From Chrysopilus asiliformis (Eukaryota > Arthropoda > Insecta > Diptera > Rhagionidae), in assembly GCA_964034945.1 (NCBI GenBank), contig OZ035962.1, positions 70,384,274 to 70,448,273 of the forward strand: 64,000 nucleotides of DNA, written 5' to 3'. Made by a program: the position numbers and the translations under genes. This document shows positions 36,065 through 47,990 of the stretch, one piece after another. The notes beneath the pieces are model-generated. The model saw only the letters and a program-made list of their open reading frames with translations. It made no database searches and was not told where the DNA came from. Position 1 is the stretch's first letter; every line of letters starts with the position of its first letter.

Positions 36065-37219
36065 TTAACTACATTTTTAATAAAATTTGTACTATTTTTC
36101 AATACTTTTCTAAATTTTGGTCTGCGACATTCTAGTATATAAGGCAAAAGGAATGTATTAAAAAATGGAGGTTTCAAAAAAGCACTGTTTTTTACTACTT
36201 TCATTTTTCAATAAATTAAATCTTAATAACAATATTATTTTAAAATATAAATAGCGTATTTGCAATACATCGTAATAGGAAAATGCATTAAATTTTAATA
36301 AAAACAAGTATTAAAATCAATAACTTATATTGATTACATTTCAATGAAAAAATTTAAAAAATAAAAACAATAATCTATCGGAAGATTAAATTTTAATATT
36401 TTTTCGGTGTGCAACTGTTTACAATACCATCATTATCATCATCATCCTCGGCACTAAAGATCTCGAAGAGCCTGTCTCAGCTCAATTGAGGTTTCATAAC
36501 AATTTCTTCCGTGCTTCGCACCTACAGTTTAGTTTTTACATAGATTGCGAACCATGGAGAAATTACAACATTTGTAAGGTTTTTACGTTGTAACCCATCA
36601 ACAACAGAGGCCGTGATAGCAATCTATACCGATGATGTCGTTAGTACTAAGCGTATGCAATACCAAAAATATTAAAATTTAGCTCAAAATTCTACTGTGT
36701 GTCTACTGTCCACAAAATGTCTACTGTGTAGTGTGTAGACATCTTGCGCTATCAATAAAATGAGTAAAAATAAGTTAGATGTGAAGCATTAAGTATCGTT
36801 TGACAGTTATTTGGATGAATAATATTTACCACCTGTTCAACCTGCCAATCAATCATTGCAAATTTGCCGCGATAAACTAGGAGATGACAAAAACATTTCA
36901 AGTTACCACTATTCACTCATTCTCCGTGTTACTACTAAAAGATAATGAAAACAATATTTTGTTAAACATAGTTTTGAATGCCGATAATAGACCCAAATAC
37001 CATGAAACTCAAATAATCTTGCAGCTACAATATATTTTTTGTGTGGAAAAATAGGGGACAAATGAATTATGTACAGTCGTAGAATCATATCTCTTTAGGG
37101 ATGGATGGTCTAAGTTACGACGAATATATTTGAATTTCGTCAGAGCTCCATGAAACATTTTCGAATGAGCCTACATATACCTACTAAAAAAAAACTAAAG
37201 TGAAACCATAACCGGAAAA
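36065..37219. other. Nothing recognised
   Basis: Contains a (CAT)n-like stretch at 36425-36450. No element borders or credible exon. Confidence 0.5.
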
Positions 37220-38420
37220 CAACAGAAAAGCAACAATAAAAAACTTTTTAAAAAAAAAGTAAAAAAAACCGACTTAAAAATGCACTAAAAAGGAAAAAAT
37301 AATTTTTTTGGAAGTTGGTGCCAAAATAGAAACAAACAATTTGCTCTCTTTTATTGTACAATATATAAAATTAAAAAATTTCTAATAAATAAAATTATTA
37401 TTTATTGAATTGTACCAAAAGTTTTTGTTTTCTAATAAGTCACAGAGATGAGATTCAAACCATTATTTTTTTACAGCCTACCTACATAATATAAACATAA
37501 CAAAAGCTATAATTGCCAATCTGGCAATTATTGAAAACCCGTATGGTGATTTAAGTGAACAGTTGTACCAAAATTACACTTTGAAGTCAAAGTTTCCAAT
37601 GAGATTTTTGAAAATTTGTTCCAATCGGATTTTGATGTATGGAAGTTTTATGTAGAATCATATCCTAAATAACTTTTGTTCTTGCACTTTTTTGATACGA
37701 TGCACCGTTTTTGAGATATTCGCAAAAAACGATTTCGTTCGTATGGGGGGTACCCCCCCTAATGGACCGTTTTCGCCCATTAACGAACTTAGCCTCGCAT
37801 TTTACGAAAAACGGATCTGCGCAAAATTTCAAGGCTCTAGCTCAATCCGTGCGTCCGCAATCGTTTTCACAGACAGACAGACGGACGGACGGACAGACGG
37901 ACGGACGGACGGACGGACGGACAGACGGACGGACGGACATGCGGAAATCAAAATCTTTTGTCATTCCTAACACACTGGTGTAATTCATTTTTGTGTGTGA
38001 TGACGGGATCTTGGCGTTACAAACGGTAAGGCAAAGTTAGTATACTCTTTGGTATTCCATACCATACGGGTATAAAAATTTCAGCGGTATTGTTCCTTAC
38101 TTGGCACGTTGCCCTTAACCCACGTCAACATTAACAAATATTCTTTTGTTTTTGGGTAAGCTCCGTTAAAATTAAAAAAATATTCTTTTGTCAGATGTCG
38201 TCACGAAAGATAAAATATTTTCATTTGGATAGCAGTAATAGAATTGGTGATAGCTGTAAAAGTAACACTCAAGAAATATGAATAGAAGTCCTCTTTAAGT
38301 TTCTATTTTGGCCCCAACTTCCAAAAAAATTATTTTTTCCTTTTTAGTGCATTTTTAAGTCGGTTTTTTTTACTTTTTTTTAAAAAAGTTTTTTATTTTA
38401 TAATTTTTAGTGACTTTTGG
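37220..38420. mobile_element. Inverted-repeat element with family Y arms, carrying X copy 4
   Basis: AAAAAACCGACTTAAAAATG, CACTAAAAAGGAAAAAATAA and GGAAGTTGGTGCCAAAATAG near 37240-37340 are inverted at 38285-38400. Arms of about 110 bp. The interior is X copy 4 plus flanking DNA. Target duplication not resolved. Confidence 0.65.
37493..38076 (+). repeat. Dispersed repeat family X, copy 4 (full length)
   Basis: Complete from AAACATAACAAAAGCTATAA to ATACGGGTATAAAAA, with an expanded (GGAC)n/(GACA)n tract at 37869-37938. Confidence 0.9.
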
Positions 38421-38429
38421 TATTATACA

Positions 38430-39087
38430 TATTATATAGATATATTTAATGTTAGGAAATGGGTAGAGCTGCGCCCCACGTGCGAAAACGGCGTTACGAA
38501 TCGATAGCCTTCAACCCCCTTAGTGACACTGGAAAGTTTCATTAAGATCGGACCAGCCAATTCGAAGATACCAGGCGAGGGGTATCGAGGGGAGGGAAAA
38601 GTCAGGTTTTGTAGTGGAAAATCAAACCCCTTAGCCTTCTTAGTAATACTGTAAAGCTTCATTAAGATCGGACCACCGAATTCGAAGATACCAGGCGAGG
38701 AGTGTCGAAGGGGAATTTTCTCAGAGGGGATACCTATCTAGATCGTATTTTTGTCCCCGAAAATCCCTAACACCCAAGTTTCATGAAAATCGTTAGGCCT
38801 GTTTTCGAGATCCATTGTGCAGACAGACAGACTGACAGACAGAAGGACGACAGTCCTAGTATTATATTATAGGATATACCTATTTAATGTTAGGAAATGG
38901 GTAGAGCAAAACTTTAATCGTTCCAAACAGCGAATTTTTAGGGATGGCAACAGTAAGTTGTAAACTAAATTTTAGAGGTCGACAGCAAAAATTTTGGTCA
39001 CCAACATTTTTTAGATCGACAGAAACCTTTCGTTAACCTTACAGACTTCTAAACATTAGAAATTTGAGGGTTGAAGGATTCGCTGCC
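38430..39087 (+). repeat. Dispersed repeat family F5 with GACAGACAG oligomer
   Basis: TTTAATGTTAGGAAATGGGT occurs at 38445 and again at 38882. Between them a ~125-bp segment with CATTAAGATCGGACCA is duplicated (38530 and 38655), and GACAGACAGACTGACAGAC lies at 38821. Confidence 0.75.
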
Positions 39088-39790
39088 CCCCAAAATATAC
39101 GCATAAAAATTTTCAGACCGATCGGACCATCCGATTAGGGGACAGGGGAGGGGTTAAGAAGCGAAAGGGGTAGGGGAAAATAGATAAGGGGAAAACACTA
39201 GCCGTCCCCCAAAATGTGAGCATACAAATTTTCAGATCGATCGGACCATCCGATTGGGAGTTGCTAGGGGAGGGGTTAAGAAGCGAAAGGGGTAGGGGAA
39301 AATAGATAAGGGGAAAACACTAGCCGTCCCCCAAAATGTGAGCATACAAATTTTCAGATCGATCGGACCATCCGATTGGGAGTTGATAGGGGAGGGGTTA
39401 AGAAGCGAAAGGGGTAGGGGAAAATAGATAAGGGGAAAACACTAGCCGTCCCCCAAAATGTGAGCATACAAATTTTCAGATCGATCGGACCATCCGGTTG
39501 GGAGTTGATAGGGGAGGGGTTAAGAAGCGAGGGATTAAGAAGCGAAAGGGGTAGGGGAAAATAGATAAGGGGAAAACACTAGCCGTCCCCCAAAATGTGA
39601 GCATACAAATTTTCAGATCGATCGGACCATCCGATTGGGAGTTGACAGGGGAGGGGTTAAGAAGCGAAAGGGGTAGGGGAAAATAGATAAGGGGAAAACA
39701 CTAGCCGTCCCCCAAAATGTACGCATACAAATTTTCAGATCGATCGGACCATCCGATTGGGAGTTGACAGGGGAGGGGAAGGCCGGGAAA
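39088..39790 (+). repeat. ~117-bp minisatellite, six copies
   Basis: CCCCCAAAATGTGAGCATAC, TTTTCAGATCGATCGGACCA and GGTTAAGAAGCGAAAGGGGT recur six times; one unit carries an extra 21-bp GGGATTAAGAAGCGA-type duplication near 39525. The first unit is the most diverged. Confidence 0.93.
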
Positions 39791-40610
39791 CGTCGGAGAG
39801 AGGGGAAATTAAAATGGGACCAACTAGGGAGTGAACTCTGTCATCCACCAACGTTTCAACAAAATCCATGCAACGGCACCCAAGTACTGCGTGAACATAC
39901 AGATATAAAATAAATAAATAAATAAAGTTGGACCAAAACGAATTGATAACCTCCTCCTTTTTGGAAGTCGGTTAAAAAGGGACAATATGGATTCCTTAGC
40001 GATCCCTACAATATACATTGGAATCTAACATTATCGTAAAGATAACAAGCACAATCGTCACGACACATATTTTTGTCGAATACACAAAGCAGACAGTGGC
40101 TAAGCATAGTAGAGTAGATAGCGTCTAGTCAGCAGTCCAAATGACATAAATAAAATTTTATTTACAAAAAAGAGGAGAAAAACCGATGTAAAAAATGAAA
40201 GGATCTCGCATTGCTACGATTTAAGGCCTTAATCGTGGTGTATTTTTATGCTGCAGAAAGCTTTTTGTGTGCGTGCACACGCACATTTGCCACAATACAT
40301 AAAACTCGAAAATAACCCACACTAGGATGTCTACATTGTCGGTCCCTTTTGACAGGATGAGGCGCCCTTTGAGAGATAAAAATTTAACCCCATTTATAAA
40401 GTAACAGTTTCACATGTACTTTTTGTTTCTTTTGATCATGATGTTTGGATTTCACCTAGTCTGTTTAGAAAAGATCTGTTCGAATTTCATTTGAACTATG
40501 GTTACACGGCATAAAATTATTATTAGCAAAAACGGATTTCCCGTCATTTAGGCATTCTATCTTGCAGGTACTGTAAATGACATGCAATAGCAGATAAAAT
40601 ACTTTCTTAC
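39791..40610. other. Nothing recognised
   Basis: Contains (AAAT)n at 39907-39925. No gene seen. Confidence 0.5.
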
Positions 40611-40650
40611 CTGACGTAATAGACATGCGCGGTCATTCGCCGAATTGAAC
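40611..40650 (-). other. Candidate 40-nt splice-bounded exon, possibly an upstream Chip exon
   Basis: On the minus strand a TTTTTTTCAAG acceptor precedes 40 nt that is GC-richer than its surroundings, followed by a strong CAG|GTAAGAAAG donor. In the frame that leaves two bases, ATG at 40636 gives MTAHVYYV and the AG joins the G of the Chip exon at 15314 to make Arg, leading into PRRHTS. The phase therefore fits Chip. There is no homology support, and the ATG context is weak. Confidence 0.2.
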
Positions 40651-40847
40651 CTTGAAAAAAACATTATCATTACGAAATAGTGAAATACAGCCAGTATTTC
40701 CGATACATCCTAAATTGAATCTAGATTTGATCAGATTCAGTTTTTAATATTTAATCGAATTTTATCTTTTTTAACCCTAGAATTTTTCAATTCAAGACCC
40801 AAATCAAATTTTTATAATTTTTTCGTTTCAACTGAACCAATGTCAAT

Positions 40848-40990
40848 AATAATCGATCGTACGCCAGGAGAAATCCAGTACAAATTAATAGAAAATTCGT
40901 TTCGAGAGAAGCAAATATTATTCAAAATATTGACCAATAAAACTTGTTTCGAGATATTGAAAACCGCAGTGATCAGCCCTAAGTATGAAA
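40848..40990 (+). repeat. Family G fragment
   Basis: CGCCAGGAGAAATCCAGTAC and TTCGTTTCGAGAGAAGCAAA match the right arm of the MITE at 19385-19690. The other arm was not found. Confidence 0.65.
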
Positions 40991-41484
40991 AGATTATAGA
41001 AATATTAAAAAAAAGGCATTGTCTTTTGGACATATAAGATTATCTCGCAACTCGAATTAAAAGTCCATTCTAAGACGGGTAACTGTAATCTTGGTCTGTA
41101 AGATCACAGGCGACTATCGATTTGATTGTAGCCTTACCGAATTCTTACCAAAATTAGGATGAGCTTTAATTCTAGTTTCTACAGAAAATTCATATAAGCA
41201 ATGTAACATTTGATTGAAAATCATTGGCGGATGCATGCACACAAAAATGAAGTCCATTCGATATTTATTTGAAGAACACTTAAAGAAACGCTCTTGGTGG
41301 AAGCAATTTATGGTCTGAGGGGAAGAGGGGTCACTTTGGTTTTCTGTTTGAGGGTAGATAGGAGTCATTTTGGACCGAGGGCGGATGCAGCTCGTTTTGG
41401 CGCGACGGGAAGGTAGTCACTTTTGTTCTGTGGGTAGGTAGGGGAAATAATTTTTGTTTGATAAAGGACTAAAACTATCCTTAA

Positions 41485-41715
41485 CCCTCTAGCCGGAATG
41501 CCCGCCTTAAGGCGGGCTTCAGGGAATTCGCTTGTTTATAACGGGTAACAATTTTAATCGCCGGAAATCGCCGGAACGTCTTACACTGACTTTTGTAAGT
41601 TATCGCTTTACATTCTGGAAAAAATTTAGCCCTGTACGTTGTCTTGGTTACGGTCTGTCGCAAGTTGAAAGTCATATTTTAGTGAATTTTTCTCGGTAAT
41701 ATTCCGGTTAGAGGG
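41485..41715. mobile_element. piggyBac-type MITE (231 bp)
   Basis: CCCTCTAGCCGGAAT and, inverted, CCCTCTAACCGGAAT, flanked by TTAA (41481-41484, 41716-41719). TTAA and CCC...GGG ends are diagnostic of piggyBac. A GCCCGCCTTAAGGCGGGC palindrome sits at 41501-41518 just inside the left end. Confidence 0.9.
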
Positions 41716-41719
41716 TTAA

Positions 41720-42509
41720 GTTAAGAGATACCCAATGGCGAAAACCGTGTAAAAATTGCTTCAACGGTTCAGGAAGTAAGGAGGAGAGGTGTTCACAGTC
41801 AACAGACGGGAGGGTTCGATAATTAATATTTTGATAAAAAACTAAAATTTCATTTGTTGGGCTATAGTGTAAATTGTGCCGAAATGTAGATTTTGTATAA
41901 GAAATTCATGTGCTGTTCCTATCAGATATTGTTTTGTCGGTTCCACGCTTTCGGAGAAGCAGAAATCATGTTTTAGGGGAAATAAAATTTGTTCGAAGTA
42001 GTATTTTGGTAAATGAAGCCCTGGTGTGACAAATCAATGGAAAATAGCGAAAAATATATTTGTAACAGAACTCAAAAATTAGTGTAAGGACAACATATTA
42101 TTAATCCAAAAAGGTTTTGAAAGAAAACAACTATTTTCTTTTTGCTCTTAATGCACAAAAAAATAATTTAAGTTTTATATGAAAAAACGTATAATTGGTC
42201 TATTCAGTTCGACACGCTTCCTGACCAAAAAAATAAACATATTCCCACAGCATATACGAAGAAAGCCCATAAACCGCCCCAGCCCTGCAGATCAGCAAGT
42301 GAATGTTCACCTGAAGTGATACAAAGAGAAATGTCAAATGGCGCGATAAAAAATATTTCTTCACTGTGGTGAATGTTTATCAAAAGAGAACCAATAGGAA
42401 ATATATGGAGAAGGAAATGCAAAAGTTTTCATTTGACTGTACTCATTTGACAATCAAGAACTAATATAAAAAAAATAATCTTTTTTTATTTTTTCAGGCT
42501 TTGGACCAT
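41720..42509. other. Nothing recognised apart from an F2-end fragment
   Basis: GTAGATTTTGTATAAGAAAT at about 41887 matches the 3' end of F2. No gene seen. Confidence 0.5.
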
Positions 42510-44141
42510 GTTCAGATTGGTTGAAATAGTCCGCCTAATTCTGACAGAAACTGGCAACATTAGGGCAAGGTGAGAAAGTGGGACTGAGTCCTGAGCAGTG
42601 TTGGGGCCAGATAATTATTTTTTTATCTAGATAAAGATAAAGATAAATGCTCGTAATGTTTATCTAGATAAGATAATAGATAATGAAAATATGAAAGATA
42701 ATAGATAAGATAAGATAAAAAGCCAAATTATCTAGATAATTTTTAGATAAATATTTATTTTGACATTGCACAAAATTCAAAATTATGTACTAAAAAAAAT
42801 AGCACAAAATTTTTTGCTTTTCTTGATTTCCAATTTAAATATAATAAGAAACGAAATAATAATAAAAGAAAACGGATAAGAAACGTTATCGTAACGTAAC
42901 GAAATAACGAAATGATTTTCGGGCTTTTTCTTCAAAATTACGTTATAATGAACGTTATAGAAATTCAATTCCGTTACCATAACGAAAAACGAAAAAAATA
43001 TTACGTTTTTTCGTTGTTTATTAGTATTTCCTTGTTTTGTTCAGTATTATTTTTTGTGAAATTTCCCACAAAAGTTCATCAAGTATAACCCCACAGACAT
43101 AAAATATAATCAAAAATATTGGAGTAGTGTTTTTAATCGTATTTTGATTCTAAATCGGATTTTGTTTTGGCCAGATTCACTCTATTTCTGGAGATACAAA
43201 AATGGAAATCTTCTAAGCAAGTTTCTTGGTAGCGAAAAGATTTTCTTTTTAGTAACTCCAGAAGTAGAGCGAAATTCTATAAAAAAATTCTATATCTTTG
43301 ATATCAAAATCACGCTTTTGTGGAGACAGTTTTTTTAATGAACAAAACTTTTGTGTGATTTTTTGTCTTTTGTATTTTTTTATTGATTTTTTAACTTAAT
43401 AATCACATTTTTTTCCGTTTTTATTTGTATTTTCTTTTTGCTGAGTTTTATTATTTGTTATACAATTTATTTTTATGGAAACTGAACTGAATTACTTTGC
43501 GATAAACTATTATTACAGTGCGTTTTTTTGTTTTCAGTTTCAATACAATGTGTAACGGAATAATAACATTATAACGTAACGAAATTAAGTTTTTTATTGA
43601 TACAAAACGAAATAACGTCACGAAATATAAGTTTAATTTTGCTACGTAAGGAAATTTATAACGTTATGATTTTTTATTTCGTTCATAGCCCGGTTTACAC
43701 TTGGCAACAGTTACTGGCAGAACTTTTTTTTTATGGACAAGAGAAGAGAGGCGAGGGAAAGAGTGACACTTCGCTTCCTTGTCCGTAAACAAAAATTGTT
43801 GCCAAGTATAAAACTGTTCCTAAAAAAAGTTTTTAGGTTTTCAAAAGTATGCGGAAAACAATTTCGTTTCAGCATTTTTTCAGATTTAATTTTTTGATTT
43901 TCGGTGGTAATGATTATCTCTAGATAAATGGGATTTTCCTTTATCTAGATAAGATAAAGATAACTTTTTTGGGGTGTTATCTAGATAAGATAAAGATAAC
44001 ATTTTTTTTTATCTAGATGATTATCTAGATAATTATTATCTAGATAACCCCAACACTGGTCCTGAGTCTCACTTCCTCACCTTGCCTTAATGTTCCCACT
44101 TTCTGTCAGAATTAGGCGGACTATTTCAACCAATCTGAACA
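42510..44141. repeat. ~160-bp palindromic MITE split at its centre by a hAT element
   Basis: GTTCAGATTGGTTGAAATAG, CCGCCTAATTCTGACAGAAA and following at 42510-42595 are inverted at 44067-44141. Joining the halves gives one imperfect palindrome whose centre carries the hAT insertion. Confidence 0.85.
42596..44058. mobile_element. hAT MITE, copy 1 (1463 bp)
   Basis: Ends CAGTGTTGGGGCCAGATAAT and ATTATCTAGATAACCCCAACACTG (inverse pair; each quoted core is CAGTGTTGGGG), flanked by perfect 8-bp duplication GTCCTGAG (42588-42595, 44059-44066). Sub-terminal TATCTAGATAA arrays; interior rich in ATAACGTAACGAAAT words in inverted orientation. A smaller TTTACACTTGGCAACA inverted pair (43693-43812) is also inside. 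No transposase. Confidence 0.95.
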
Positions 44142-44484
44142 GGCTCTTTGACAAACAAAATTGTCAAGGCATTTACCTAGAATCCTCCAGAATGACTCGT
44201 TAGTGGCGAAAGTTTAATGCCACAAAGGTGTTCCAGAGGATCGTTGGTGGAATTACTTGACCAAAGTAAAAAAAAATAATTCACATCATTTTAAATTTTT
44301 ACTTGATCTTTATTTAATATTCACCCCAATAATTCACTTAATTTTCACTTTTACATTCACCTGTGGGAAAAATCAAACACCGTTAGAGGCACTTAGTGAT
44401 CGAGTGAGTCTTAGATTAATTCGCTAGTGCAAATAAATGTCAACGAATCACTAGTGAATCATTTGACATTCATTTGGTCTGCTG
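44142..44484. other. Nothing recognised
   Basis: Words such as ATTCACTTAATTTTCACTTT and CACTAGTGAATCATTTGACA recur locally, possibly an old element. Confidence 0.4.
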
Positions 44485-45102
44485 CACAGTTGAAAATTTT
44501 GGTATAAAATTTATCCTTTTTTGATAAATTTTTCCATATAAAGTCATTCTATACCAAAATTGTAATAGAATTAATAAATTATGAAATATTAAAGGCATTG
44601 ATAAATAAAAAGTATAAATTTTATCCTGAGTTTTATAAAAACAGCCAATTTTGATTTGGTTCAAAAATTCAATAGAACTTTGGTATAAAATTAATATATC
44701 AATTTATAAAATACGCAAGCATTTTCTTTTGTTGTGATATAATTCGCATTTCGAAAGAAATTTCATAGTTAGTATATATACTTCATATTGCATATAAAAA
44801 CTATCAAGAAGAAACAAAAATATTCTATAAGGCAAAAGGTAAATGAATTTGTATAAGTAAATATAAACAAAAATGTTAAAGTTAAATGATTAGAACACAA
44901 TACTAATATAAACCACGCTACTATAAATTCTCTCATACTTTTTTTAAAAAAAATCAGGAAATTTTTATACTTGGGGATTTATACATTTAATAAATTGAAT
45001 TTATCAATTTTTATCCCCATTATTATAAAAATTAATAAATTTGCTTATGGATTTATATAGATAAATATATTTATAAAATTTATCCTCAAATTTTCAACTG
45101 TG
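44485..45102. mobile_element. Inverted-repeat MITE (618 bp) with CACAGTTGAAAATTT ends
   Basis: CACAGTTGAAAATTTTGGTA at the left and, inverted, CACAGTTGAAAATTTGAGGA at the right, with sub-terminal ATAAAATTTATCC. No target duplication found; AT-rich interior without coding. Confidence 0.7.
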
Positions 45103-45592
45103 TGGGATACCGTTTTTTGCACTATCGATTCAACGGACGCAGATTAGAGGGGTGCCCGTCTTGTCCCGCCTTGTCCTATAATTTGATTAATTGATGTACC
45201 AAAGATTATAAATTGATTAAGTGATTCGGCCTTCGTAGTTATTTTTAATCTTTTGTTGTGCGTTTTCTAATTACCTTATAGTATAGAAAATATAAGTCAA
45301 TTTTAATATTTGTCCCCTTCATATTTATATGAATAATAGTGTTTAATTGTTTCAGCGCAATTAACTTTATTGCATAGAATTAGGTACATATGTCGCATGT
45401 ACAAAAAACAATAATAAAAATAAACAAACATAAAAAAAGTCAATTTTTATTTTTGAAAAAAAGCTTTTATTTGAAAAAAAATGCACAAAAAAGAAAAAAA
45501 TAATTTTCTGGTACTATGCGCTCTTCCGTTTCTGCAGGGTCTCCATCATGAATTTCCCTCTATATCAGAAGAAAGTGAAATGTTTAAAAAAA
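45103..45592. other. Includes a family Y fragment, otherwise nothing
   Basis: AAAAGCTTTTATTTGAAAAA and ATGCACAAAAAAGAAAAAAA at 45459-45500 match family Y, then TAATTTTCTGGTACTATGCG. Confidence 0.6.
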
Positions 45593-45599
45593 TCATTGA

Positions 45600-46086
45600 G
45601 GGTATTCACAATCCTCTTCGGTATTCGGTATTCGGTATTTTCGGTAATATTAAAAGACTGAAAATATTCTGCTGTCAACATCCCACAGCACAGATTTGAG
45701 AACAGCGCTTTTATTTGATACGTGACCAAATCATGAACTGCGATTTTGATTGTAAAATATATCACATACCTTTAAATCCATGTTTGATGTATTCTTTTGA
45801 ATTTCTATTGTGGCAACGGCTATCAAAATTGAAAAAAATTGCAGTCCGATGAGATAACCAGCGAAAAAATTTGACAACTAAAAACATTACTAGCGCCACT
45901 CGCGGTTGATTCTTGATACCGAATACCGAGGCTGAAAAACACGACTCGAGGCATGTATACAATTACCGAATCCGGTAATTCATTTTTACATGAACCAAGT
46001 TACCGTCTCGGTAAAAATCTGTTAAATTTGACTGAATTACCGAGCGGTAAATTTACCCGCATTTTAAAAGAGGACTGTGAATTCCC
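45600..46086 (-). mobile_element. 487-bp TIR element, family A, copy 2
   Basis: Inverse of 28368-28853 with only scattered differences. Flanked by TCATTGA on both sides (45593-45599, 46087-46093), a 7-bp perfect duplication or an 8-bp one with one mismatch, so hAT-like. The conserved ATGGATTTAAAG with a GTATGTGA donor reads on the minus strand. Confidence 0.92.
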
Positions 46087-46093
46087 TCATTGA

Positions 46094-46571
46094 ATAATAT
46101 ATTTCAAACTATGCGGTATTTGGCCGAATAGTAAAATTGGGCCGGATGGGCCGAGACTGAATAGTAACCGATATTCGTTGCAACTCTTTCTTAAAGTAAA
46201 ACGAAACTAATAAAAACAAAATTAAGTCTTTTATAAAAAATTTACCAATATCCCTTTCACCCTTTCTTTGACGAAAACATTTTGAAAGTTATTTAAATAA
46301 TGTTTTGTCTAACTCCAAAGATAATAAATTTTAATTGATTACTGATAAAGTCTTATTATTAAAATATTGCTCAAAAATTGATGGTGCTCAAAAATTGGAA
46401 TCGTTGGAACTTTCTGCAGCCGCTGTACTTACGTAAAAATTTACGTCTTTATTACCGAAAATTTAAGAACTTTTTAGGAGACTGAACATTTTTGAAGCTC
46501 TTGTTTTAGAAGCGCGATTTTCCAGAACATTCAGAACCACCATTGCCTTGCACTCGCTAGTTATGCTCTTG
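46094..46571. other. Nothing recognised
   Basis: AT-rich, no borders or domains. Confidence 0.5.
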
Positions 46572-46573
46572 TA

Positions 46574-47087
46574 TCGGGTCTTTCAATAAGGACATAACAA
46601 TTTTGTATTTAAATAAAACACAGAATAATTGAGATATCGGGCTGAAATTTATTCCAGGTGTAGTGGACATGTTACATTTAAGTATGAAATTCGATGTCGT
46701 TCATATGGCCACCGCGAGCACTTTTGCTGATTGATTCTTTGGAGCCAATTTTCCACCACTCTTCCACATATATCGGCCTTAACGTTGGCAATTTCGCGTT
46801 GTTCTAACGTTGTTGGCTTTTTGGCATAAACCAACGACTTAACATAACCCCATAAAAATAAATCCAACGGCGTTAAATCGCATGAGCGAGGTGGCCATTC
46901 GACCGGACCATTTCTCGAGATTACACGATTACCGAACTTCTCCTTCAATAGATCAATTGTTTCGAACTTCACCATGATAAAAATGTAAACCTTGACTGAC
47001 GTTTTAGCATTGCCAGATCATAAAAAAAGTTTTAGAGTGCGTTTTTATTAAAATACAAAATTGTTATGTCCTTATTGAAAGACCCTT
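46574..47087 (-). mobile_element. mariner-like deletion derivative, copy 2 (514 bp)
   Basis: Same ends as 21351-21911 (TCGGGTCTTTCAATAAGGAC), flanked by TA (46572-46573, 47088-47089). Confidence 0.88.
46649..46975 (-). pseudogene. mariner-like transposase relic with uninterrupted fused frame
   Basis: 108 residues: MVKF fused directly to ETIDLLKEKFGNRVISRN, then GPVEWPPRSCDLTPLDLFLW and GYVKSLVYAKKPTT to CPLHLE. Roughly two thirds of the protein is missing, including all catalytic residues, yet the deletion keeps the frame. A second small deletion removes part of the LDELWNNIER segment compared with copy 1. Confidence 0.87.
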
Positions 47088-47164
47088 TATATATGCGTTA
47101 CTAAAGCAAGATTTCCATAAACTGTTTTTACAAATTCCAATTTGCAAAATTTAGAATATGATAT

Positions 47165-47990
47165 ATAATATAGAAGTATATTAGATTTAATATACCGTTT
47201 GTAACGCATCGAACCAATTATCGGACACAAAAATGGACCACACCAGGGTCAAAGTATAGTCAATTCAAGTAATTTCACTTCCATTTGACACCATGAGTGC
47301 GATCGAGAAGGGATACTTTTTTCATGAGTATGATCGATTGCCCCTTGTCCCTTGTCATGCCCCACACTACAGTGGGCATAGATTTTCCTTTACCGCACCT
47401 GCCGAAATCAATTCTATCTGCACTAGTGCAGCGTCATTTTGACAGATAATTTTGTATGAACTGAAACTACTTGGATTGTCTATACTTTGCTAGGGTGTTA
47501 GGGATGACAAAAGATTTTAAAGTCCGTATGTCCGTCCGTGAACACCATAACTTTCGACAGGATTGAGGCAGACTTGAAATTTTGTATAGTTACGTTTCTC
47601 GTCAATGGCTAGGCTAAGTTCTTTGAAAAATTGGACCATTCCTTCCAATACAAACAAAACAGTTTTTTGCAATTTTATCGAAAACCGTGAGTCATATTTG
47701 AGAAATTTATAAAGGTATAATGTGTTTCGAATAGGGCGTTACATAACTCATTTATACATCAAAATCCAGTTGGACCACTCCTTCCCCCTTCTCCCATACA
47801 AATGGAATACTTTTTACCTGTTTTCTCGAAAATTGTGCATCGTATTGAACAATTTATAAAGATTAAATCTGCTCAGAACATGATTTTACATAACCGTCTC
47901 ATACATGAAAATCCAATCGGACCCCTCCTTTACAAATGGATTTTTTAAATAAACATTTTGTCTATCATCATATAGAGTATTTGACTATTG
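47165..47990 (-). repeat. Dispersed repeat family F7 (distant relative of X), split by a MITE
   Basis: TACCGTTTGTAACGCATCGA, then after the insertion GTCCGTATGTCCGTCCGTG, GCAGACTTGAAATTTTGTAT, CCAATACAAACAAAACAG. The order parallels X in its minus orientation, but most bases differ. Confidence 0.75.
47250..47491. mobile_element. MITE (242 bp) inside F7
   Basis: CAAAGTATAGTCAATTCAAG and, inverted, CAAAGTATAGACAATCCAAG. AGGGT follows both ends (47245-47249, 47492-47496), although a shorter AGG duplication fits too. Superfamily not assigned. Confidence 0.7.

Noticed and set aside
36417..36500. Acidic frame (AEDDDDNDG) on the minus strand as a possible exon
   Set aside because: It derives from a CAT-type microsatellite and lacks convincing splice sites.
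42783..42980. A 65-residue frame identical in both hAT MITEs (42783-42980 and 58251-58448)
   Set aside because: Identity reflects recent duplication of the whole element; low-complexity Lys/Phe/Ile-rich composition and no domain.
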